Source: Euclidia mi (Eukaryota > Arthropoda > Insecta > Lepidoptera > Erebidae). Taken from it: a DNA stretch of 64,000 nt. Where the stretch lies: the NCBI GenBank assembly GCA_944739405.2, contig OX123191.2:6986830-7050829 (forward strand), read 5' to 3'. The translations under genes were made by a program, and so were the position numbers. Position 1 is the first letter of the stretch, and every line of letters begins with the position of its first letter. The notes beneath the pieces were generated by a model. The model made no database searches. It worked only from the letters and a program-made list of their open reading frames with translations, and was not told where the DNA came from. Positions 1 through 11,169 of this stretch are shown here, piece after piece.

Positions 1-1117
1 CTGAACTACATACATACATACATAGACGTCTGTTTCCCGGAGGAGTATTCAGAGACTACGGATCGCCATTTGCAACGATCCTGACATACCTCTCTTGCTT
101 CTTTCACTCCCATCAAGTTTCTCATATATGCTCTTCTGTTTAGGGTACTTTTGAACTCTCCTTTTTTTAGGATGTCTCCAGAGAACCTCTCATCTCTTGG
201 TCCGAGAACGTCCGCCTAGATCTTCCCCTTTGTCCTGTCCCGTTCACACTTGCCTTATATATCTTCTTTGTCAGACTTTCGTCATCCATCCTCTCCATGT
301 GCCCAAACCATCTTAACCTGCCTTTCTCGATGCTTGTCACTACATGTTCTTTTACCCCACAACACTCTCTTATCACACAATTCCTTACTCAGTCGGTCAA
401 AGACACACCACACATACTTTTAAGTGCTCTCATTAATTCTACAGCATTTATTCTATTTTCGAGCCTCTTCTGCCATACCCAACTTTCACTACCATACATA
501 AGGGTAGGCACTAATACCCCTCTATGTACAGCCAAACTTGCCTTTCTGGACACGTTTGGGCTGTTCACAAATGCCTTCAGAGCTCCATTCACTCTATTAC
601 CTGCATGAACTCTTCTTTCTATATCTTCTTCATTCTTACCATTCTTTTTTGTAAGCAACTTACCTAGGTATACAAACTCATTCACTTGCTCCACTTGTTG
701 TCCATCGATCAAAACAGTACAAGCCGTAACGCATTCCTCCTTTTCAAAAACCATAACTTTCGTTTTACTTACATTAAATTTCATTCCTTTCTCTATCTCT
801 CTCTCTAACGCAAGCTCTAGAATCCTCTTAAAGGGATTTCAGAGCTCGAATGAGGCTGCTGTCCACCCCATGCATTGACAGCACCGATCACATTTCATAC
901 CTCACCACTTTATCGTAAGGCTTTTCCAAATCCACTAATGCGCAATAGACCTTTTGACCTTTGCCAAAAACTTTTCGGCTATGCTTTGCAAGGAAAAAAC
1001 CTGATCCGTACATCCCACACCCTTTCGGAATCCCGCTTATACATCCCATATTTTCTTGTCGGTTACTTTCGTAACTCTTTCAATCATCATCCATTTTAGC
1101 AGCCTGAAAACCTTACC
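1..1117 (-). mobile_element. RTE-like non-LTR retrotransposon, decayed 3' part
   Basis: Read on the minus strand this is the reverse transcriptase and C-terminal end of a LINE. RT motif A is visible at about 905-960 as ALVDLEKPYDKV, preceded by a KGVGCTDQVF-like segment. A 131-codon open stretch (784-389) carries FVYLGKLL and LMYGSESW, and a shifted frame (376-167) carries LRWFGHMERMDD, the usual C-terminal motif of RTE-like insect LINEs. Stops near 1050, 870 and 835 and a frameshift near 380 make it inactive. The 3' tail is the TACA microsatellite at 8-24. The 5' part (endonuclease) is missing, as in a 5'-truncated insertion. The clade assignment is from motif memory only. Confidence 0.8.
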
Positions 1118-1212
1118 GACTAACAAATCACAACTACATACTAAAAATAATATAAAGTTGTGCTGTGATATTCTGTAGAATTTAGGATTTCTTCAATGGA
1201 CTTCCAGAATTG

Positions 1213-1480
1213 ACTGCACGGTTGGCGTAGTGGTTTAAGCGGCCGCCTCGCCACTTGACACTGCGCCAAGTGTCGTGGGTTCGATTCCCACACGAAACAA
1301 CACTTTGTGTGATCCATAAATTGTTGTTTAGTGTCTGGGTGTTCATTGTGTCCGTTGGATGTATGTTTATAAAGTCCTCCGTGACACAGGATTTATTTCT
1401 AGTGCGGGAGTTGTCTTTTTACAGAAACTTGCTGTATTTTGATGATTTGGATCTTCTATATTTGCAAGTGTCAAACTAAC
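1213..1480 (+). repeat. tRNA-derived SINE, best-preserved copy (family S4)
   Basis: A Pol III promoter is visible: A-box TGGCGTAGTGGTTTAAG (about 1223) and B-box GGGTTCGATTCCC (about 1277), spaced as in a tRNA gene. The body that follows (CTTTGTGTGATCCATAAATTG, then ACAGGATTTATTTCTAGTG) recurs in other copies at 21745, 40490, 43032 and, inverted, at 45595. It is not a tRNA gene, because the anticodon arm does not fold and a non-tRNA body follows. Confidence 0.8.
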
Positions 1481-2123
1481 TTCTTCAAAAGGATAAAGTA
1501 AAGTCAAAAAGCCTAATTATCCTCACGTAAATAACAACCCAAGTCACACGCACAGTTAGTTTATAATTATCATAATTAAAATATAAAGGCACACAATACA
1601 AAGTTTCTAAGTACAGCGTTACAAATTCATAAACATGCAAAGTATGGAGAATCCGCTTTATGCCTCAATTTACTGTTTTCGTGCGAGCCTCTTTTCATTA
1701 AACTCTCAACTAATTGTGAAGTTTAAATGTCATATCGGCTCCTGTATCGGTGTATGTAGCTTACATGTATTATGTGAACATTACTTAGGATCAGTGCTAT
1801 GCCTGGGATTTTTTACATATATACGGACTGCATTTTCAGCAAGAAGTAAAGTTCCTGTCTTATCCAGAACAATTATCTTATGGGATGTTTCCATAAATAT
1901 ATAATACTATTGCATTTTGATCGGTGAATAAGGAGGTAATATTTGGTTGCCCTCTTATCCTGAATACTTCAACCTCATAGATATTCGGTAAGATTGGTAT
2001 AAATATAACATCCTCATTTTTCACGATCAACGGAGTTTGATTAAGATGAGTAATTCATATGCTTATAGTCGCAACAATTGCAGCCATATATGAGTTTGTT
2101 TTCACGTTATTATAGTTGCAGTA
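1481..2123. other. A+T-rich stretch without recognised feature
   Basis: Short open frames only. I see no conserved motif, terminal repeat or target duplication. Confidence 0.5.
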
Positions 2124-2331
2124 TCTTAATATATAAAATCCTTGCGTTACTGACTGACTGACAGACAAGCTACAGCCGAAACTATTGGGCGCAGGAAGCT
2201 GAAATTTGGCATGTATGTTCCTTCAGGATTGTAGGGGTGCACTAAGAAGGGATTTCCCGAATTTTCTACGGGATCGGCCAAAACGGGTAAATTTAAAAAA
2301 AAATGCAGGCGTAGCTGCTGGCGTCCTCTAG
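2124..2331 (+). mobile_element. Non-autonomous Helitron-like element (family H1)
   Basis: It starts with TC (TCTTAATATATAAAATCC) after an A and ends with CTAG before a T, the Helitron hallmark of insertion between A and T without target duplication. The 3' end carries the GC-rich segment GCAGGCGTAGCTGCTGGCG. Copies with the same ends lie at 17859, 45128 (inverted), 49658 and 55770. It has no coding capacity at about 208 bp. Confidence 0.8.
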
Positions 2332-3122
2332 TAGTAGATAAAGTAGAAAAACATATCAGTGCCAAAATCATTCTCTTTTCCTAATCAGCAATAGCTAACA
2401 TAATCCTCTATCGAGTATCTTAGACTAATATGCCGTATGTAGCAGTCAGTTCTGAATCGCAAGGGTGTTTTAATTACTCCTTTGGAACATAATCATGTTG
2501 TCAAAATCGACATTAAATTTGTGACTGTATAAATTGGCTGAGTCAAAACTCGGGTGGCAGTTAACCCTGCCAGTATCGTGAGTTGAACAATTTGTGCTGT
2601 TGCGCCTCTTAGAACCCACTTGCGAACTTGCACGATTTGTCTGGGTTAATACCAAATTTAATACTCTTGTATGGTAGTAATGTGTGACTCGCTGTTTTGT
2701 TAGAGTGTCCATGAGGGAAGGAGTTATCTCTTGTATGTAGTTTATTTATTTTATTTAGACCCAGTTTCACCACCCATGGATAGACCTTATCTACCAGATA
2801 AATAAAAAATGGATTGAAATTTGAATGAGATGTCTGATAAACTAATTTGACTGGCAATTATTTGACAGCGATGAAATAAGTCTTAATATACAGAACTGAA
2901 TACACTCAAAGTATATATAATACAATTTTACTAAAAGGATGGAAATGCTTGGATCCCGAAGAGTTACCAAACGCTGGTTTTCAGCTTAAACATTTGAGTC
3001 CCGTCAAAAAACATTAAAAGTGACACGAAACGTGTAACCTATTTAAAATTAAAAGACATCATACTTTACAAATAGCAGTTAAAATTGCACATATTCTATA
3101 AATATAATCTAGTTATATTCTT
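2332..3122. other. Gene-free stretch with possible repeat at about 2740-2860
   Basis: The segment around 2755-2860 (CCCAGTTTCACCACCCATGG onward) resembles a dispersed repeat I vaguely know from moth genomes, but no second copy is visible here. Nothing else is supported. Confidence 0.3.
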
Positions 3123-3384
3123 TTGGGCTTCAAGTATAAATTCTGTTCATTGATTTTTAAATTTAATTTAGTTTTTATATTTCGGAGAGGTGGTGGTATT
3201 GTGTTCCATATTTTTGATGCAGCATATTTGAAACCGCCTTTATATCCCTTTGTCTTATGCTTTTGTATCTTTAGCTTTAAAATTTCTACAGCAAGATGGT
3301 TTATTATATTAATACAGAGGTGTTTAACTTGTGATTATTGTATGAATGAAGCACAACAAATGCTGATTCTGTCGCTATTTTTTA
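3123..3384 (-). pseudogene. LINE ORF2 C-terminus, distal half (split by Penelope insertion)
   Basis: On the minus strand this continues, in the same frame, the RT C-terminal protein at 8538-8096. If the duplicated 16-bp target copy is removed, the reading passes from INEKGLL into YKK, then HLLCFIHTIITS, YNKPSCCRNF and NTTTSPKYKN. Several in-frame stops are present, so the copy was already decaying or has decayed since. The hydrophobic HLLCxxHTII segment is typical of the C-terminus of Jockey/CR1-type LINE proteins. It is separated from its upstream half by about 4.7 kb of inserted DNA. Confidence 0.75.
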
Positions 3385-3400
3385 TAAAGTAACCCCTTTT
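3385..3400. repeat. Target-site duplication, left copy
   Basis: The 16-mer TAAAGTAACCCCTTTT recurs exactly at 8096-8111 and brackets the Penelope-like element. It lies inside the interrupted LINE frame. Confidence 0.85.
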
Positions 3401-3780
3401 AAAGATTATGTAACGGGTCTGAATCGTGTTAATGAACGAAAAGAAAGATGAAATATCTTTCTATTTGTCCTGACGTTTCGACATGGGTTACACTAGCCGT
3501 GGTCACGGGATGACTGATGTTCGTCAGCGCTGCCTCCGAGAAGTGCGGGTTTCGGAACCTACCCTCACTTGGTCTTCACAATTATTAACATTTATATGTT
3601 CGGAACTGTCGGTACTTCGACACACAACACTAAATTTAATGGTATCTTCACACTGGCGCGTAATATCACCTCGTCGGTGTCTACATTTGCTGATGACAGG
3701 ATTCCAAGATGTAGATAAACGGTAACCATCCTCCCGGTTGAAATTTGCGTGCTTTTTGATTTCAACCGCTTCCCGTGCTA
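3401..3780 (+). repeat. Inverted terminal repeat, left arm, containing ORF C-terminus
   Basis: It is nearly identical to the reverse complement of 6710-7083. Read on the minus strand it also encodes the C-terminal end of the Penelope protein (REAVEIKKHANFNREDGYRL, then WNPVISKC), ending at a TGA at 3524-3526. The opposite arm is therefore an inverted copy of the element's own 3' end. Confidence 0.85.
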
Positions 3781-4758
3781 TTCTTGAAAATTGTGACGGT
3801 CTGTGGAGAGAACCTGGGGCCGATGTAGCTCAATCCAGTGATTGGATCCTGACTCCAACAAATGCTCAGCTATGGCCGACTTGGTGGTTTGTCGGTTTTT
3901 GACGACTGTGATGTGGTCCTTAAAACTCGTTCAGCGATGGTCCTTTTTGTTTGCCCGATGTAGGAACTACCACAGCTACAATGAACCTTGTACACGCCTG
4001 GTGTTTGAAAAGGGATGATATCCTTTGGAGTACGCAGGAAATTTGCTACTTTGGAGTACGGACTATATACAGTCTTAATGGAGTATTTTTGTAGTACTGT
4101 TCCAACTTTATCCGTTACTCCTCTTATGTAGTAGGGCATGAACGCTGGCGCTTTGTTCACTTCAGTCAGTCTCGACCTTTTCCTTGAACTTTGCATATTG
4201 TGTTTATAACCGTTTTGCTTGAGTACCTCCCGAACATGTGTGAGCTCACTATCTAAGTGTTCGGGGTCGCAAATGTATGCTCTGTTTGTCAATGAAGCAA
4301 TAACGGATTGCGAATGTCGCGGGTGATGATGTGAATTTGCGTGTAAGTACCTGTCCGTGTGTGTGGGCTTCCTGTAAACAGTGTGTGACAGGTTTCCATT
4401 TTCTCTCACCTTGATCTTCACATCGAGGAAGGCCAACGATCTGTCTGTCTCCATTTCATAAGTGAACCTTATATTAGGGTGTATGGAGTTCAAGTGATCT
4501 GCTAATTGTTCTACAACATGTTTGTTATCCTTTATAATACAGAACACGTCATCGAAGTATCTTTTCCATATCTTTACGTGGAACGCTTGTAGTTGGATCC
4601 TTTCTTCAAAATGTTCCATCCAGATATTGGCCAATACCGGTGCGACAGGGCTACTCATGGCCACTCCGTTGATCTGGAGGTAATATTGCCCACGATATAG
4701 AAAATAGCTCCCATCTAGGCAGTGATTCAGTAGAACAATGTATTTATCAGACAGACCG
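3524..4758 (-). pseudogene. Penelope RT C-terminus plus GIY-YIG endonuclease (3' copy)
   Basis: The frame begins within the RT palm (NGLSDKYIVLL, then GVAMSSPVAPVLANIWMEHF) and carries the catalytic motif YFDDVFC. It continues through SIHPNIRFTYE and FLDVKI into the GIY-YIG nuclease: GVYKVHCSCGSSYIGQTKRT has the GxY...YIG core and the CxC pair seen in Penelope nucleases. A frameshift near 3915 separates this from the rest of the nuclease (KDHITVVKNRQTTKSAIAEH and ESGSNHW in another frame), and the C-terminus lies in the left terminal repeat. The upstream RT half is absent: this copy joins directly to the other RT copy at about 4758. Confidence 0.85.
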
Positions 4759-6741
4759 TTTAACCTTTGGGGTACGCAGATTGTGTGCTACCTTGGAGAG
4801 GGGACTATATACAGTCTTGATGGAGTATTTCTGTAGTACTGTTCCAACTTTGTCCGTCACTCCCTTGATATAAGGCATGTAAGCCGGCACTCTGCTTACT
4901 TCAGATTTGCGGTCCTTCCTCTTCCGACGGGGTATCTCCTTTTTGTATCCGCTGCGCCTTAGTACCTCCTGAACATATGACAATTCACTGTTTAAGTGTT
5001 CAGGGTCACAGAGGTCACAGGCTCTGTTCACTAACGAGGTCGCTACGGATTCCAAATGTCGCGGGTGATGATGCGAGCAGGCGTTGAGATACCTGTCGGT
5101 GTGTGTCGGTTTTCTGTATACAGTGAGTCCAAGTGTACCATTAGCTCTCACCGTCACTTTGATGTCGAGAAAGGGTAGCAATCCGTCTACCTCCATTTCA
5201 AATGTAAACCGGATGTTCGGATGTATGGAGTTCAATTTGTCTACGAATCGTTCTATGTCTAAGCAAGACATTGCCCTTCATGATGCAGAATACATCGTCG
5301 ACATACCTCTTCCATAGCTTTACATTTAAAGCCTGCATGTCTATGGATTCTTCGAAATGTTCCATCCAGATATTGGCCATCACCGGTGCTACTGGGCTAC
5401 CCATTGCCACTCCGTCGATCTGGAGGTAATGTTGTCCACGATATATGAAGTAGTTACCCTCCAAGCAATTCTTCAATAGAACGGCGTATTCGTTAGACAG
5501 ACCGCTATCCCTTAATTTTCTCTCAACGACCTCAAGGCAATCCTGAACTGGAACATTGGTGAATAGTGACTCCACGTCAAAACTTACCATCACTTCGTCT
5601 GGTTCCTTTGTCACGCTCTTGATGATGTCGATAAAATGGCGAGAGTCCTTCACGAAAGATGCCGTCTTACTTACTAACGGTTGCAGTACCTTGCTGATGT
5701 GTTTCGCTAAACCATATGTCGGTGAATTTATTTGACTCACTATCGGCCGCAATGGTACATTTTCTTGTGGACTTTAGGCAAACCGTAAATCTTGGGCGGC
5801 TGCACGATTTGGGGTTTGTGTAGACGTTCAAAGTCATCTTCCGCGAAAACGTTTCTATGGTCCTTTATCAAAGCTCGAATGCGTTTCGTTACTCTGGCTG
5901 TCGGGTTATAAGACACAGGTTTATATATTAGTGTGTCACTTAACAAATTCCGTATTTTGCTGTCATAGTCACAAGAATTCATCACCACAGTGGCGTTCCC
6001 CTTGTCGGCCTTCAGCACTAAAATCTTCGTGTTATCACGCAGCGTTCTTAATGCCTAACCCTCTTCTGTGGAGACATTGGGTTTCGGTGGCTTTGACTTA
6101 CGTAAAATAACGTCAACATCCTGTCTAAGTGTATCCGCATCGTTAGACGGTAACTTGTTGCGCGTAATAACCTCCTCGATGCTGCTTATGACATTCTCGT
6201 ACGGAATTTGTTTAGGTGTTAACGCATAATTTAACCCTTTTGCTAGCACGCTTTGTGTCGCATTATCAATAATATGATCCGATAAATTAATTACCGTTTG
6301 TTGTTCGGTGGGGTGTACCTTTTTGCCTGCTTGCCTCTCACGACGGTTTACTAATTTATCATATTTTTTGTTGTGCCGTCTTGTACACAGATCGTAAATG
6401 CGACTAGCTTGTTTGTAAGTAACACGATCGCACAAACTAAAATCACTTCTTGATAACACGTCACTACACTCCGTATGAACTTTGTATAGGTCACACTGCA
6501 CACTATTTAACTCGTACCGACAGTTGCGAATTAATTGTCTCAAAAGACGAACACTGGCATTATGTAGAATGCTTTCGGAGTTCGGAATGTCCCTGCGTGG
6601 CTTAATACGCACTGCCATGGGTACCACTTCACTATCTCGACATCTCGTCAAAAACCTTGAAATAAATAAATTATCGCGACTAAGACCAACTAAATAATAT
6701 TGTATGATGTAGCACGGGAAGCGGTTGAAATCAAAAAGCAC
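4758..6741 (-). pseudogene. Penelope N-terminus and reverse transcriptase (5' copy, no nuclease)
   Basis: An N-terminal domain (6741-6058) ends at an in-frame TAG (6055-6057) and continues in the same frame into LKADKGNATVVM, the conserved start of Penelope RTs. A one-base shift in an A-run near 5750 leads to RPIVSQINSPTYGLAKHIS, VSFDVESLFTNVP and GVAMGSPVAPVMANIW, with the catalytic box YVDDVFC. A second shift near 5265 leads to SIHPNIRFTFEME and YRKPTHTDRYL. The copy ends at LRTPK, just where the nuclease should follow, and there abuts the second RT copy. It differs from that copy at many residues, so this is not a recent simple duplication. Confidence 0.85.
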
Positions 6742-7083
6742 GCAAATTTCAACCGGGAGGATGGTTACCGTTTATCTACATCTTGGAATCCTGTCATCAG
6801 CAAATGTAGACACCGACGAGGTGATATTACGCGCCAGTGTGAAAATACAACTAGTGTTGTGTGTCGAAGTACCGACAGTTCCGAATATATAAATGTTAAT
6901 AATTGTGAAGACTAAGTGAGGGTAGGTTCCGAAACCCGCACTTCTCGGAGGCAGCGCTGACGAACATCAGTCATCCCGTGACAACGGCTGGTGTAACCCA
7001 TGCCGAAACGTTGGGACAAATAGAAAGGTATTTCATGTTTCTTTTCGTTCATTAACACGATTCAGACCCGTTACATAATCTTT
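6710..7083 (-). repeat. Inverted terminal repeat, right arm
   Basis: Reverse complement of the left arm with scattered differences, including an early stop after NVNNCED on the coding side. It contains an inverted copy of the protein C-terminus (REAVEIKKHANFNREDGYRL), out of context at the 5' end of the element. Confidence 0.85.
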
Positions 7084-7111
7084 AATATGTGTACAAATCG
7101 TGGTAGTTTAA

Positions 7112-8081
7112 CCCTAGAAGCCTAATCTACGCCTGTGAGGCGCACACATAAACAAAAATTTATAAAATTTTTGTAACGGTTGAAGCTAGCGCATTGTGCT
7201 CTTTCGCCAACTCGGTGGCCACTAGGAGCTAACGATCGGTATCCATTTCGCTAAGGTAAGTCCCACCAGTTTTGAGTTATCGAAGATTAGAACGCCTGCG
7301 AGGCGTATGTTTAGGCTTTGTGTAACTTTTAAGTAAGTTTTATTTGGTTTAAATATTGTTAATTTTTCTTTTTTTCTTCGTCCTTGACTTTATTTCAGCA
7401 AAAATAATTATGTCACACTCAAAAAAATTTGTCAGTGACAATATTTTGGCATTTTTAAACGAGAAAGATAATCTTTCTTCGCAAGTTTCAACTTCTGAGG
7501 TTGATGATGACAAAGTTAGTGTTATCGACGATATTCAAAGCGAAGATGAGAATAATTATGTTACTATTTTTATCAGAAGAACAACCCAAGCCTATAACAC
7601 GCAAATAATACACTTTTTACAACTACAAAAAAAGATAATGTTAAAATTAGTGTGATATAAATACAAAAAATCTATGTTTTGCTAGAACAAAGTTCATACA
7701 AGTGTAGACTGCTTCTAAACATTACCTAATTGTTAAAATTTTTTTTGTTTTTAAGGTTAGAGGCCTAAGAATATAATAAAATACTTTTAAAATATTAGTA
7801 TTTCTTTTTTAACTTTATTTTTTTCGGTTGATTAATAAGTACTTATTTTTATGGGCTAAAATTATGTTTCTTTTTCGATGTAATAATCAACGGAAATTGT
7901 AGCTTTAATTGATAATGGTATGTTTTATTATTAGTTTATATCCCACCCTAAGAATATCCTTAAATAATAGTACCTACTGAAATAAGTATATTTGAGTACA
8001 CAGGTTGTCATTTAAATGTGTACGCCTCTGAGACGTATGTTTAGGCTTTGTGCACCTCTAAAATAGATTAGGCTTCTAGGG
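7112..8081 (+). mobile_element. piggyBac-type element, internally deleted
   Basis: Both ends are flanked by TTAA (7108-7111 and 8082-8085) and begin CCCTAGAAGCCTAATCTA as inverted repeats, the piggyBac signature. Subterminal motifs recur: ACGCCTGCGAGGCGTATGTT near 7291 and a near copy near 8021. About 970 bp remain, far less than an autonomous element, so it would depend on a transposase supplied in trans. Confidence 0.9.
7410..7655 (+). pseudogene. Remnant of piggyBac transposase N-terminus
   Basis: From the ATG at 7410 the frame reads MSHSKKFVSDNILAFLNE, followed by an acidic stretch (SEVDDDKVSVIDDIQSEDEN). An acidic, low-complexity N-terminus is usual for piggyBac transposases. Nothing of the DDD catalytic core follows, and the frame drifts into unrelated residues before a stop. 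The call rests on position inside the element and composition, not on a catalytic motif. Confidence 0.55.
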
Positions 8082-8095
8082 TTAAAAGTAGTTAT

Positions 8096-8538
8096 TAAAG
8101 TAACCCCTTTTCGTTTATAATTGGAGATATGTGCATATGTGTGTATCTTTGAGTTTTATAACAAAAACGCATACAGCTATTTTGAACTCGCTGTATGCAT
8201 TTCTTAGACTTTTGGAAAAGCCTAGGCCCATATACTACATCGCAATAATTAAATAATGAGAGATCCAAAGAATCTGTAAGCAATTCCCTTACATCCTCAG
8301 CGAGAAATTCTCGGATCCCATATAAAACTCTTAACCTATAGAATGCATTTCGTATTCGATTACTATTATGGTCGGCAAATCGGAGGTGATCAACTATAAG
8401 AAGCCCTAAATTCCTAGTAATAGGTACTCTTTCTAGTACTTCACCATTAATTAAAATTGGTGTGTGTAACCTTTTCGCAGTCTTTATTTGATATGTAGTA
8501 CCTAGCAACATCCATTTTGTTTTGGAAGGGTTAAGCAT
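8096..8538 (-). pseudogene. LINE ORF2 RT C-terminus, proximal half
   Basis: A 147-codon open frame starts MLNPSKTKWMLLG and contains RVPITRNLGLLI, then the hydrophobic SLDLSLFNYCDVVYGP and RVQNSCMRFCY. This is the region after the RT palm in Jockey/CR1-type LINEs (NPSKTK, RNLGL, NYCDVVY). The protein is cut at INEKGLL by the Penelope insertion and resumes in the same frame at 3384-3123. The catalytic palm is absent, so the LINE was 5'-truncated. Confidence 0.8.
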
Positions 8539-10202
8539 TAAAGTGTTTTTTTAGTCTAATGCATATTTTGTATTGATTGATGTCTAAAAATAATGCCTCT
8601 AGATTTTTTTCCTCGTAGGTTAAGTTACTTGCTAATTATTTCCTCATCCAATAATATAAGGTAAAATTTTGCTCTAAAATTTTATGTGCCACGAGGTTGA
8701 GCCCGATATTTTAAGGGTAGGTATTTTCCAATTCTCGTGTAGAATTGTAAATATATTACTTAAGCAACCTTTTTGATTACATTTTACTATCACGTGTTTT
8801 TCTATATAAATATAAGAATAATTTGAACATTATACAAGAAGTAAAATAATGTTCAAATTATTATTCACATTGTAAAATGGTCAGGGTAGGTCTTTTTGAA
8901 ATCGGCCACGTAATTTTTGACTTCATACGTTAAAAACACACCAATTTTCATTTTTCAGATTAGTTCATCTATTAATTCCTCTTTTTAATATACTATTAGT
9001 ATAGAATCAGATCTGTCATTGCAGCAAAGGCGTTCAATTTGGTCACCCTTTTGTCCCCGTATGTTTATAAGTCGTTAACATGTGCACAGGCTAATCTCAT
9101 GTTCTTCAAGCCCTAGCCTTTTGATTTAATAAGTTTACGACTGATCAAACTTGGAATTACGTTAGTTAAATGTTTCCTTTATAAGTTGGTAGTGCCTTGC
9201 AGCCGAATTTGTCCCTAACTTTGGTGTATCCGATTTCAGTGCAATTTACTTAAGGGTTAAGACATGTTTTGGGTTTATTATGAAACACGATTTTGCTGTT
9301 GCTGTTTTATTTTAACCAACCTTTAAAATGGGGATTATTCTTAGCCTACCCAACCAATTTATTAAAAAACATTCATTTAGATTATGTTTTTTTTATTTGA
9401 GAAAGTATACCTTGAAGTTGCATGTGGAATTTATTTTCAAAGTTGCTATAAAACGGGTTCTTTTTCCGTTTTTAAACCAAACGCCTAAGTTTGTTGAATA
9501 CTTCATATTACTAAAGATCCGTTGAAGAAGCCGTATGTTGGTTATTTTCATTGGATAAATTATAACATTCTCGCATAGTCTAAATTCAAAAATGTTATTT
9601 AAAAAAAGATTCACGTTCACCTCCAACGTTCTATAAATAAATTGGACGTACAATCATACGTAGATATATCTACATATTCGTCGAATCGTATTCGACGGCC
9701 CATTCGTTCACGAATGAAGATCGATTTTACTTCTCATAAAGTATCAAGCTACAGGATGGCATTAATGCACAATTAGCGAGGGAACCTATCGTTCACAAAT
9801 CGTATGAAGTTACCAATTATTTTTAACCTTCAAGGTTTCTGAAGCAGGGTTTCTGACCTTGAATACTCCATTGAATGTCGAAAATTTGTTTTGATTTTTT
9901 TTGGACTTTTTATAATAAAACGTGGCCGATAGGTTATTTTACGTCTATTTGCTTTAACATTCTTAATGAGTCCTCAGATAGAGGTATGAACATTGACCCA
10001 CATTTTATTTAATTTATTATGAAGTCCAGCTTATCTTACATTTATCTACTATCATTTTGGTACCTTACATCAAAACTGAAAACTACTATTACTAAAATTT
10101 TTAAGCAAAATTAATTACAAAATAAAACTTCAGTGTTTGTTTAACAAATTGAATTGGTCTCACGTAAACAATTAATTAATACTTCGACAACTATGCTATC
10201 CT
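8539..10202. other. Gene-free A+T-rich stretch
   Basis: Overlapping short frames near 9328-9653 on both strands have no recognisable motif. I see no repeat ends or target duplications. Confidence 0.5.
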
Positions 10203-10340
10203 AAACAAACAAACTGTGGTCAGCTGAATTGGCAGTGGGCAGGGCACATAGCCAGAAGAACCGATGGCCGTTGGAGCAGAATGGTTGGAGTGAGTGAGTC
10301 CAGCAGTGACGTCTTTCAGTTTATATGATGATGTTGTTTT
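10203..10340 (+). mobile_element. LINE 3' terminal fragment (internally deleted)
   Basis: One frame reads LNWQWAGHIARRTDGRWSRM, a conserved C-terminal segment of a moth LINE family, then jumps to the last codons and a GATGATG-type tail. The middle part (the GRPPxRWTDD block seen at 19877) is missing, so this copy has an internal deletion. Confidence 0.65.
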
Positions 10341-10919
10341 CAAATTTATAGTAATATGTAAATATTTTTATTCGCCGCAGTAAAATGACAGTACCCGTGA
10401 CCTTCAAATACAAAATCGCACTGGAATATACACAGAATTTAAATTTAATTCGAAATACAGCCCGGTGAAGCGTTCGTGTCCACTAAAATGCGTACATCCA
10501 TATTCCATATAAATCAACGGCCAGTCGTGTCTCCGATGAAAGCTGTTAGAGCTCTCATCAAAGACATGGTTGCCATTGATTTATGAAATAGAAGCGTTGT
10601 ACCATTACTATAGAATCGCATATCGTTTACTATAGTTGGTACTGAGATTTTGCGTATTATGAACTTACATCTTAAGACTTACGGTAGAATTAATCATGTA
10701 TTCCACTGCCATAGATTTGCATACATGAGTAATATCTCATTGACCACATACCTATTTGCATCGATCCCCCACGGATGGCTCACTTGTTAGGCATGGAAAT
10801 CTTCCTGTAAGTCGGGATTTCTTTAAGTGGGGTCCATAAACCTCTTAGGGGTCTGTAGCATGAGTAACAGGGGTCCGCAGTGGCTTTAGATGCCCTTCTA
10901 ACTACAGTCCGCACGTACT
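10341..10919. other. Gene-free stretch
   Basis: No coding or repeat structure is recognised. Confidence 0.4.
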
Positions 10920-11169
10920 TATTTATTTAATTAATCTTAGGAAGACCAACAGCATATAGTTATTAAATAAATATGTAAAATATGTCACATATAGCCAATT
11001 ATAGGTCTCCACGCTTAGCTATTGTATATAAGATATAATGCGTGAACATTGTTTATAACAACATATTGTTAGATACATATTATTATAGTTCAGCTAAGAA
11101 ATAAAGATAACACTAATTTTAGTTCAAACAGTTGTAGATTGTGTCTTTAAATGCGAAAAAAATAAAACA

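Larger units (their letters stand above)
3401..8095 (-). mobile_element. Penelope-like retroelement with inverted terminal repeats
   Basis: The element runs 5' (right) to 3' (left) on the minus strand. It is bounded by inverted repeats at 3401-3780 and 6710-7083 and by a 16-bp target duplication. It encodes an N-terminal region, a Penelope-type RT, a second partial RT copy and a GIY-YIG nuclease. A short segment (7084-7107 plus 8086-8095) lies outside the right repeat, and a piggyBac derivative is inserted there. Frameshifts and stops make it inactive. Inverted terminal repeats and partial tandem copies are known for Penelope elements. Confidence 0.85.

Noticed and set aside
1216..1290. A genuine tRNA gene
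   Set aside because: A and B boxes are present, but the anticodon stem and acceptor stem do not fold, and a conserved SINE body follows.
3401..7083. Hammerhead ribozyme in the Penelope terminal repeats (CTGACGA near 6957 and CGAAAC near 7002)
   Set aside because: Penelope repeats are known to carry hammerheads and the two core strings occur, but I could not pair helix II (the base after CTGACGA is A, not G) or find helix I, so the fold is unsupported.
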